From NCBI GenBank assembly GCA_937923265.1, contig CALAJY010000034.1, forward strand, positions 1 through 28,208: a DNA stretch of 28,208 bases. The letters run 5' to 3'. Shown one piece after another: positions 22,437-28,208 of this stretch; position 1 is the stretch's first letter; every line of letters starts with the position of its first letter. The notes below the pieces were generated by a model that was not told where the DNA came from, did not search any database, and worked only from the letters and a program-made list of their open reading frames with translations. The stretch is from an uncultured Tissierellia bacterium (GTDB lineage Bacteria > Bacillota > Clostridia > Tissierellales > Peptoniphilaceae). Made by a program: the position numbers and the translations under genes.

Positions 22437-23537
22437 ATGATAGAATTAATCAATCAGGAAATTGATCAGTTAAAGCCCCAACTTATTCAGGACCTACAGA
22501 TGCTCATTTCTTTTCCGAGCAAGCTAGGCCCGGCGGAAGAGGGAGCCCCTTATGGAAGAAGCTGTCGCCGGGTGCTGGACGCCGCCCTTGCGATGTGTGA
22601 GGAAAAGGGCTTTGCCACAAGGGATGTCGACCACCGGATGGGATATTGCTATATCGGTGATTCGGAGGAGTATGTCTGTGCCATGGGTCACCTGGATGTG
22701 GTAGAAGAGGGGGAAGGATGGACCTATCCACCCTTTGCCGGAGAAATTCACGATGGTCGCATGTATAGTCGTGGGGCCCTCGACAACAAAGGCCCCATTC
22801 TCGCCGCCTTTTATGGCCTTTACGCGTTGAAACGCCTCGGGGTCCCCTTCCATCGGCAATTTCGGATCATCTTCGGCACCAAAGAGGAGACAGGGATGGA
22901 GGACCTGAAGCATTACCTGACCAAGGAGCAACCACCCCTAATCGGCTTCACTCCGGACAATAAGTTTCCCGCCATTTATGGGGAGAGGGGCCGGGCGAAG
23001 TACAAACTCATCGGCTCTCTTTCTCAGATAGAACACTTTCTTAACGAGAAAATCTTTAAGGGCGATCCGGTAAAGAATTTAAACATTGACTATCGGGATG
23101 AGGATTTTGGTCGCATGATCCTGCGAGGGCTTTCCATTGCGCGGGAAGGGGGCCAAGAAGCTCTTTCCTTCACCTTATCGCTGCCCGTTTGCGATATTGA
23201 GGAAGTGGAATCTCGTCTTGAGAGGGAAATCGGTAGTCTGAAGCTTGTGAGGCTTTCCTATCTTCCTCATAAACTGGAAGATAAGGAGGATTCCTTGGTT
23301 CAACTGCTCAACACCGCCTATCAGGAATACATGGGGACGGAAATTTCTCCAACCACCACGACAGGCATGACTTATGCCCATTATTGTCCCCATATGATTG
23401 GCTTTGGACCTTCCTTCCCGGGCCAGAACGGCATTGCCCACCTGCCCGATGAATGGATGGATATCGAAGATTTGATGAAATGTGCTAAAATTTACGCCTA
23501 TGCCTTTTATCGGATGAACGAAGCTCTTAAGAGATAA
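22437..23537 (+). CDS. M20 family dipeptidase (PepV/Sapep-like)
   Basis: A 366-residue cytoplasmic zinc peptidase. The metal site is visible: CAMGHLDVVEEGEGW (H85, D87), RGALDNKGP (bridging D116), FGTKEETGM (catalytic E150 and E151), FTPDNKFP (D174) and the C-terminal GQNGIAHLPDEWM histidine. It is about 100 residues shorter than typical PepV, mostly in the lid domain. Such enzymes cleave dipeptides, often with small or D-residues. It would complete breakdown of peptides or amino-acid conjugates taken up by the neighbouring system. The ribosome-binding site is AGAGGAAG; the regulator gene follows 35 bases later. Confidence 0.92.
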   Translation: MIELINQEIDQLKPQLIQDLQMLISFPSKLGPAEEGAPYGRSCRRVLDAALAMCEEKGFATRDVDHRMGYCYIGDSEEYVCAMGHLDVVEEGEGWTYPPFAGEIHDGRMYSRGALDNKGPILAAFYGLYALKRLGVPFHRQFRIIFGTKEETGMEDLKHYLTKEQPPLIGFTPDNKFPAIYGERGRAKYKLIGSLSQIEHFLNEKIFKGDPVKNLNIDYRDEDFGRMILRGLSIAREGGQEALSFTLSLPVCDIEEVESRLEREIGSLKLVRLSYLPHKLEDKEDSLVQLLNTAYQEYMGTEISPTTTTGMTYAHYCPHMIGFGPSFPGQNGIAHLPDEWMDIEDLMKCAKIYAYAFYRMNEALKR

Positions 23538-23572
23538 AGATAAAGAGACTGCTAGAGAGAAATGAGGGAACG

Positions 23573-25453
23573 ATGAACGACCGTATTAAGCGAATGATTG
23601 GCTTATTGCAGCGAAATGACTGGATGACCGGGAGGGAACTTGCGGGCCTTTTGGGCGTTTCCGATCGGACCATTCGCAGTGATATTAAGGAACTCAATGC
23701 GGGAAGCTCACCGGAAATCATTGAATCCAGCCGAAAGCTCGGCTATCGGCTGGTTCGCCCTCAGGAGCCGGTTTTCTCATCAAACACCAAATCCATCACC
23801 AATCTGGAACGACGGAAGTATATCTTAAAGCGCTTGGTATTAAATAAAAAGGCAGTGGAACTGGACCGGCTTTTGGAAGAACTCTATATCAGCGAGTCTA
23901 CCTTGAACAATGATGTGATGGCAATCAATTCCTATTTGGAAGAGATGGTGGACAGTAAGATCAAACGTTCCAAAAATCAGCTTTCCCTGGATCTTCAGGA
24001 ACCCCAGGTTCGCCGTCTCTATAAGGAAATTCTTTTAGACGAAACCAATAACAATATCTTCAATATCTCAGAAATTGCTTCCCTCTACGATCGCTTTGAC
24101 CTCATTCGGGAGAAGAATCTCATGGAAGGTATCTTAAAAATCCATCACTATAAGATCAGCGATGTCTACTACCCCCTTTTTCTCATTCACCTAAGCATCG
24201 CCATTGACCGTCTTATCTCCGGCTATGGTTTAACCGAGCTGGATTGGCTGGATGAGAGTATCAAAGACAGTCCCGAGTATGCCATCGCTTTGGACTACTT
24301 TTCCGACCTGGCCCATCGCTACCACATTGAGGTTCCGGAGGCGGAAACCGTCCTACTTGCCGCCAACATGATGACCAAAGTGGATAATCCCAAGAAGCTC
24401 TATACCTCCTCGGTAAAGGCCCTTACCGTAGACCTCTTGGACTATATCAAAAATCTTTGGGAAATTGACTTTTCACGGGATGCCAATCTGATTCACGGAC
24501 TCAGCCTCCACTTGACCGCTCTTTTAGACCGGGTCAAGCAGGGCATCTCCTCCAGCAATGTTTATCTGGAAGAAATTAAAATTCGCTACCCCTTTATCTT
24601 CGAGTTGGCCATCAGCGCCCGAGACTATCTCAATAGGAAGCTTCATATTTCCATTTCGGAAGCAGAGGTGGGCTACATCGCTCTTCATCTGGGAACTTCC
24701 TATGGCATGAATTTTTCCTCCAAGTATCGCACCCTCCTCATCATTCCGGAGCGGGGGTCTCTGCAAAGCCATATTGTGGGAAAGATTCGTTCCATTTTTG
24801 AATCCGACCTGGACATCGTGGAGCTTCGGAGCTACTTTGAGGAGGAGGACGTGAGACGTAAGGATATCCAGTTTGTGATTTCCTCCGTTCCTCTTCAGCA
24901 CCCCCTTCCCATTCCTACCGTGCTCATCTCTCCCTTTTTTGGAGATGAGGATGAAGTTGCCATTTTCCGTGCCATCCGCAAAAAGGATCATGAGGTTCTT
25001 ATTAAGGAGTATGAGAGTAATCTTCAGGAGCTCTTCGATGCCGCTCATTTCTACGTCGAACAGCCTTCCCGTACGCGTACCCAGGTCCTAGACTTCCTTT
25101 GCCAACAACTTGTCCAAGAAGGTAGGGTAGAAGACGGCTATTTCCAGGAAGTCTGCGGTCGTGAAGGTTTCTCCAGCACCGACTTTCAGCAGGGCTTTGC
25201 CATTCCCCACAGCATTACCGCCCAACACGTCAAGGAGTCCTGCATCTCCGTTTACCTGCCCAAAGAGCCTTTCCTTTGGGATAAGTACGAGGTTTCCATC
25301 GTCTTCCTCCTGAGCATGAAGAACGTTCATCATCCTGCCTTAAAACTCTTCTTTGCTTGGATTGATGAGCTTGCTTCCGATGCTACCAAATATCGGGAGA
25401 TGCTGGAGTGTAAGAGTTTTGAGGAGTTTATGGAATTGATGAATGGGATGTAG
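23573..25453 (+). CDS. LicR/MtlR-type PRD transcriptional regulator
   Basis: A 626-residue regulator controlled by PTS phosphorylation. Domains in order: N-terminal HTH (residues 1-61, GLLGVSDRTIRSDIKELN), second HTH-like region (about 80-140, ISESTLNNDVMAINSYLEE), PRD1 (about 170-275, LIHLSIAIDRL), PRD2 (about 285-385, LIHGLSLHLTALLDRV and YIALHLGTSYG), an EIIB-like region (about 390-480) without an obvious phospho-cysteine, and a mannitol-type EIIA domain (about 485-626) with H546 in GFAIPHS. Proteins of this layout usually activate the PTS operon they sit beside, when the sugar is present. It most likely governs the glycosylasparaginase-PTS 2 genes upstream, and possibly PTS 1. Confidence 0.94.
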   Translation: MNDRIKRMIGLLQRNDWMTGRELAGLLGVSDRTIRSDIKELNAGSSPEIIESSRKLGYRLVRPQEPVFSSNTKSITNLERRKYILKRLVLNKKAVELDRLLEELYISESTLNNDVMAINSYLEEMVDSKIKRSKNQLSLDLQEPQVRRLYKEILLDETNNNIFNISEIASLYDRFDLIREKNLMEGILKIHHYKISDVYYPLFLIHLSIAIDRLISGYGLTELDWLDESIKDSPEYAIALDYFSDLAHRYHIEVPEAETVLLAANMMTKVDNPKKLYTSSVKALTVDLLDYIKNLWEIDFSRDANLIHGLSLHLTALLDRVKQGISSSNVYLEEIKIRYPFIFELAISARDYLNRKLHISISEAEVGYIALHLGTSYGMNFSSKYRTLLIIPERGSLQSHIVGKIRSIFESDLDIVELRSYFEEEDVRRKDIQFVISSVPLQHPLPIPTVLISPFFGDEDEVAIFRAIRKKDHEVLIKEYESNLQELFDAAHFYVEQPSRTRTQVLDFLCQQLVQEGRVEDGYFQEVCGREGFSSTDFQQGFAIPHSITAQHVKESCISVYLPKEPFLWDKYEVSIVFLLSMKNVHHPALKLFFAWIDELASDATKYREMLECKSFEEFMELMNGM

Positions 25454-25532
25454 GGGATTGATCAGCTACCTTTCATATCTTTGGGCAGCCTCTTTCGATA
25501 ATCTGTGAGTATGAAGTCCCTAACAAAAAATC

Positions 25533-25580
25533 TCTCCCCAAGGTCACATCGTTGAGTGGTGCGGGGAGATCTGTTTTCTG
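25533..25580 (+). terminator. possible terminator after regulator gene
   Basis: TCTCCCC (25533-25539) pairs with GGGGAGA (25563-25569) across a long loop, followed by a short T-rich run. Moderate to weak. Confidence 0.4.
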
Positions 25581-25684
25581 TATTGTAATACGTGATCGGG
25601 ATTGTTCTTTAGGGCTCAAATCAATTGGAAAAAAATAATTTATATAATAATAGCAATACAACTTTATGAAATCGTTATTCTTTT

Positions 25685-25693
25685 TGATATAAT
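25685..25693 (+). promoter_or_regulatory. extended -10 promoter in AT-rich patch
   Basis: TGATATAAT matches TGn-TATAAT exactly, 112 bases before the small gene at 25806. No convincing -35. The stretch 25454-25684 otherwise holds only the hairpin listed separately; base composition turns AT-rich from about 25610. Confidence 0.5.
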
Positions 25694-25805
25694 CAAATTT
25701 AAGAACTAATCAATACCTTAATGAGAATGTCTATCAATCTAGTCTGGAGGATAGGATAACTAGGGATATAATTAGATTTTTTGGAGATTGAGAGGGGGGA
25801 TTCTG

Positions 25806-26095
25806 ATGTTAAGTCCAGAGGCATTTTATAATAAAGAGATAAAGGGAAAAAGCCCATCGCAGATCTTATCCAAAATTCAAGAATTGAAAAAACAGATAAA
25901 ACCACTGCATGAACAACTCGAAAGTTTTGAATATGAGGATGACTATCCTTCCGCTTATCAACAGCTTTTTTTAAGCGGTTGTACTTAGAAAAAGCTAGAG
26001 AAGCTTTGATTCAATCTGGAGAAAACTATCAACCATCCAAGGCCGAACAACAAGCAATAAATATTAATAATAGCATACCTTATCTTGATCAACTG
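25806..26095 (+). pseudogene. small AT-rich gene, frameshifted and 3'-truncated
   Basis: The first frame (25806-25988) encodes 60 residues after a strong ribosome-binding site (GAGAGGGGGGA): MLSPEAFYNKEIKGKSPSQI, then a lysine/glutamate-rich helical stretch, ending soon after a run of seven T at 25966-25972. The -1 frame continues directly (KRLYLEKAREALIQSGENYQ, then PSKAEQQAININNSIPYLDQ) in the same AT-rich style until about 26090, where host-like DNA of the truncated hydrolase begins. I do not recognise the protein. The simplest reading is a decayed, truncated gene from a foreign element; however TTTTTTA in the zero frame is a canonical -1 slippery heptamer, so programmed frameshifting in the intact ancestor is possible. 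Confidence 0.6.
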
Positions 26096-26495
26096 GTTCT
26101 TTGGACTTTGTGGCAAATTCAATTACGGGAATCAGGGCACTTTCGTTATCCTCCTTGGCCGAGGAATCCGATTCCCCCTGATTATAGGGATCCACACAGA
26201 TGGTCACAAAGCCACGCCGTGCGAGTTCCAGGGAGTTGCTGATCTGGGTTTCCTTGGTGCGCTGAAAGCCGGGCGTCACGACGACAAGGGGCGCCTTGTT
26301 CTCTTCCGTAGCGGTCCTTGGGCGGAACAGATCTGCTTGAATCACGCGTCCGTTTTTTCCGGGGATGGTGAGGGACTGAATTTCAATTTTGCCAAAGTCC
26401 GTTTGCACGAGATAGGATCCAAAGGAGCTCAACAGGATCAGGAGCAAACAGATTAGTAATGATTTCGTGGCCTTTTTTTCAGAATGACGGTTCAT
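26064..26495 (-). pseudogene. alpha/beta-hydrolase, N-terminal fragment
   Basis: The minus-strand frame starts at 26495 behind GAAAGGATG with a signal/anchor helix (SLLICLLLILLSSFGSYLV), followed by extracytoplasmic sequence with the early alpha/beta-hydrolase blocks VIQADLFRPRTA, APLVVVTPGFQRTKE, LELARRGFVTICVDPYNQGESDS. These correspond to the oxyanion-region strand and the D-x-x-G-x-G/S turn. Family members run to several hundred residues; this one stops after about 143, its last codons (DKVCYY) lying in AT-rich foreign DNA. The nucleophile Ser, acid Asp and His are all missing, so the product cannot be an active hydrolase. Confidence 0.75.
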
Positions 26496-26611
26496 GAAAC
26501 ATCCTTTCTAGTCGAGTCGCAGTAGGTGAATTGATGGATTTGAAAAAGCAAAAAATCAGACGGGATTTGCTTGGAAGATTTCCTTGCTTGTTTCAGTGTA
26601 CCATAAGCAAA

Positions 26612-26645
26612 AAAAGAGGAGGACTTCCTTTCGGGAAGTCCTCCT
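26612..26645 (-). terminator. rho-independent terminator for the SPFH operon
   Basis: On the minus strand AGGAGGACTTCC pairs with GGAAGTCCTCCT around CGAAA, followed by CTTTTTTTGC. It lies 42 bases beyond the stop of the ribbon-helix-helix gene. Confidence 0.9.
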
Positions 26646-26686
26646 TTATTCTACCCTGTTTCCTTTGACTCTGTGCCGTAGGCAAG

Positions 26687-26881
26687 CTAGGAAATATCCA
26701 AATCGATTCCCTCATCCAGGTTCTCGGACACGTATTTGCCATCCTTCTTTCGCTGCTTGACGCATTCGGTGAGGAGGTATTCGATCTGGCCGTTGATGGA
26801 TCGGAAGTCGTCTTCTGCCCACTGGGCGATTGCGTTATAGAGCTTGGGAGATACGCGGAGGGGAATCTGTTTTTTCGCCAT
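26687..26881 (-). CDS. Arc-like ribbon-helix-helix DNA-binding protein
   Basis: A 64-residue protein. The N-terminal strand KKQIPLRVSPKLYNAIAQWA followed by helices DDFRSINGQIEYLLTECV fits the Arc/MetJ ribbon-helix-helix fold, in which the paired strands read the DNA major groove. The C-terminus is acidic. Its ATG overlaps the stop of the SPFH gene (TAATG), so the two are co-translated. Small RHH proteins commonly accompany SPFH genes. The tandem TGATATCA operator over the operon promoter is a good candidate for autoregulation. Confidence 0.85.
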   Translation of the reverse strand: MAKKQIPLRVSPKLYNAIAQWAEDDFRSINGQIEYLLTECVKQRKKDGKYVSENLDEGIDLDIS

Positions 26882-27948
26882 TAGTAAAGGCTTCCCGTAT
26901 TCACGATGGGGCTGGCTTCATGATTTCCGCAGAGGACGACTAAGAGATTCGAAACCATGGCCGCTTTTCGCTCCTCATCCAATTCGACAACACCCTGCTC
27001 CTCCAGCTTGGCGAGAGCCATGTCCACCATACCAACGGCACCATCCACCAGCATGGCCCGGGCATCAATCAGGGCCGAAGCCTGCTGACGTTGCAGCATG
27101 GCGGCAGCAATCTCCGAGGCATAGGAGAGGTGGGTAATGCGGGCCTCGATGATCTCAAGACCGGCGAAATCCACCCGCTTCTGGATCTCTTCCTTGATCC
27201 GTTTGGCAACAATCTCGCTGGAACCCCGCAATGATCCGTCGTCGGGCTCGCCATCCCCCGTGGTATCGATCTGGTAGTGGGGATTCACATCATAGGGATA
27301 CTGGCGGACGATGTTGCGCAGGGCCGTGTCCGTCTGCAGGGAGAGGTACTCCTTGTAATTATCCACGTTGAAGACCGCCTTGGCGGTATCCTTGACCTTC
27401 CACATGACCGCGATCCCGATCTCCACCGGATTTCCCAGATAATCATTGATCTTCTGCTTACTGTTGTTCAGGGTCATGACCTTAAGAGAGATCTTTTTGC
27501 CGGAAGATGATGCGGGTGAGGTTTTCGTGCTCTTTCCCAGGATGCCGGTTCCATCACTCACATCCCCGGACTGGCCCAGCCGCGTGTTGGCAGCGGGATT
27601 CACGGCAGAGACGAAGGGATTCACATAGTAGAAGCCCTCGCCCTTCAGCGTTCCAATGTACTTTCCGAAGAGGGTGAGAACCAAAGATTCCTGCGGCTTC
27701 AGCATTTTCAGACCTAGGAGCATGATCCAGCCGACGCAGAGAAAAAGGATGAATAGGACGAAGAGGAGAATGTCCATTGTTGTGGCCTCTCCCCGGTCCA
27801 GGGCGATTCCTTTGAAAATAAGGCCCGTCAATGAGAGTCCAAACAGAATCAGGTACAAAATCACCACGAAGATGCCCGTCTTCTTTGCCCTCAGTACCTT
27901 TTCGGAGACAGTATCCGCGCCTTCCAATTTCTTTTCCAAGTTGTCCAT
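26881..27948 (-). CDS. SPFH (band 7/stomatin-like) domain membrane protein
   Basis: A 355-residue membrane protein. Two hydrophobic segments (about residues 25-48 and 58-83) precede the SPFH domain (about 85-335): LKPQESLVLTLFGKYIGTLK, GEGFYYVNPFV, NDYLGNPVEIGIAVMWKVKD, ALRNIVRQYPYD, EIQKRVDFAGLEIIEARITHLSYA, EIAAAMLQRQQASALIDARA. A proline- and serine-rich insert (TKTSPASSSGKK) sits inside the domain. SPFH proteins form oligomeric membrane scaffolds or rings that organise microdomains and proteases; the specific role here is unknown. The start follows AAAGGAGCGACTT. It is the first gene of a two-gene minus-strand operon with the RHH protein. Confidence 0.93.
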   Translation of the reverse strand: MDNLEKKLEGADTVSEKVLRAKKTGIFVVILYLILFGLSLTGLIFKGIALDRGEATTMDILLFVLFILFLCVGWIMLLGLKMLKPQESLVLTLFGKYIGTLKGEGFYYVNPFVSAVNPAANTRLGQSGDVSDGTGILGKSTKTSPASSSGKKISLKVMTLNNSKQKINDYLGNPVEIGIAVMWKVKDTAKAVFNVDNYKEYLSLQTDTALRNIVRQYPYDVNPHYQIDTTGDGEPDDGSLRGSSEIVAKRIKEEIQKRVDFAGLEIIEARITHLSYASEIAAAMLQRQQASALIDARAMLVDGAVGMVDMALAKLEEQGVVELDEERKAAMVSNLLVVLCGNHEASPIVNTGSLY

Positions 27949-27970
27949 AAGTCGCTCCTTTCAAAAATCG

Positions 27971-28011
27971 TTTTGATATCAATATGATATCAAAATCCGA
28001 GATGCTGTCAA
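27971..28011 (-). promoter_or_regulatory. SPFH operon promoter with tandem TGATATCA operator
   Basis: On the minus strand TTGACA (28011-28006), 16-base spacer and TATCAT (27989-27984) form a near-consensus promoter. Overlapping the -10 and start region, the 8-base palindrome TGATATCA occurs at 27974-27981 and 27985-27992, 11 bases apart, inside a larger dyad TTTTGATATCA / TGATATCAAAA (27971-27995). One-turn spacing of two palindromes suits two RHH dimers side by side on one face. Confidence 0.8.
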
Positions 28012-28068
28012 GGATTCTTTGCAAATTTTGGGAGCCGTCTCGGATCATCGAGGCAGGGTGCGGGGAGG

Positions 28069-28195
28069 GGAAAGGGGGGTGTGGTACCAGGGAGAATGAG
28101 AGGGTGAAAGGGAGACTGGCACAAGGTGGGGCAAGAGGAAGCATGAAGGGGGCACCGCCGAAGGGGGAAATGGGGGTGTGGGACCAGGGAGAATG
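28069..28195. repeat. 30-bp direct repeat, 97-bp period, in G-rich intergenic DNA
   Basis: Copies at 28069-28098 and 28166-28195 differ at two positions; the core is GTGTGGKACCAGGGAGAATG. The stretch between and around is G/A-rich on the plus strand and holds no convincing gene. Confidence 0.7.
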
Positions 28196-28208
28196 GCAAG
28201 TAGTCGAC

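Noticed and set aside
23573..25453. BglG-type RNA antiterminator
   Set aside because: The N-terminus is a DNA-binding HTH followed by a second HTH and EIIB/EIIA-like domains, the LicR/MtlR layout, not the CAT RNA-binding domain.

Overview
The window reads like chromosomal DNA of a medium-GC, low-complexity-tolerant Bacillota (Firmicute), most likely an anaerobic Clostridia/Tissierellia-type organism. The reasons are strong purine-rich Shine-Dalgarno sites, many tightly overlapping operons, several lactose/cellobiose-family PTS genes, a LicR-type PRD regulator, a GrdB-like (glycine reductase family) protein and BceRS-style two-component/ABC genes. The species cannot be fixed from sequence alone. 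No tRNA, rRNA, CRISPR array or intact transposase was seen.

Layout. (i) 1-1574: a maf gene cut in two by a foreign, visibly AT-rich segment of about 0.95 kb that carries a metallo-beta-lactamase-fold hydrolase whose only well-placed start codon is ATA. (ii) 1579-1927: maf terminator, a cluster of palindromic repeats, and a terminator shared with the convergent gene. (iii) 1950-3236 (minus): a DUF3825 protein with a LOTUS-like N-terminus. (iv) 3386-6018: glycerate 2-kinase and a GntP-family permease, overlapping by one base, behind an extended -10 promoter. (v) 6019-6906: intergenic region with a second repeat cluster and a pyrimidine-rich tract. (vi) 6907-12383: response regulator, intramembrane-type histidine kinase, ABC ATPase and a 964-residue FtsX/MacB-like permease, probably an envelope-stress or peptide-antibiotic response module; a direct-repeat operator precedes the ABC genes. 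(vii) 12598-12932: an eight-unit, 43-bp tandem array of the same palindromic repeat. (viii) 13318-16446: PTS operon 1 (IIA, IIC, MupG-like phosphoglycosidase, IIB). (ix) 16665-25453: M81 metallopeptidase, glycosylasparaginase, PTS operon 2 (IIA, RDD membrane protein, IIB, IIC), a short GrdB-like protein, an M20 dipeptidase and a PRD regulator. (x) 25610-26495: a second AT-rich patch with a frameshifted small gene, joined to the 5' part of a truncated alpha/beta-hydrolase gene. (xi) 26687-27948 (minus): SPFH-domain protein plus a ribbon-helix-helix protein, with a tandem TGATATCA operator over the promoter. (xii) 28012-28208: G-rich intergenic DNA with a 30-bp direct repeat.

How it fits together. 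Regions viii-ix look like one catabolic island. PTS 1 with MupG suggests uptake of a phosphorylated disaccharide of the peptidoglycan or amino-sugar type. PTS 2, glycosylasparaginase, two peptidases and the GrdB-like protein suggest uptake and dismantling of a glycosylated amino acid or small glycopeptide, for example N-glycan remnants of the GlcNAc-Asn type. The LicR-like protein is the obvious regulator. The most unusual non-coding element is the 43-bp double-hairpin repeat family, present in three intergenic sites here, which resembles the REP/BIME elements of enterobacteria.
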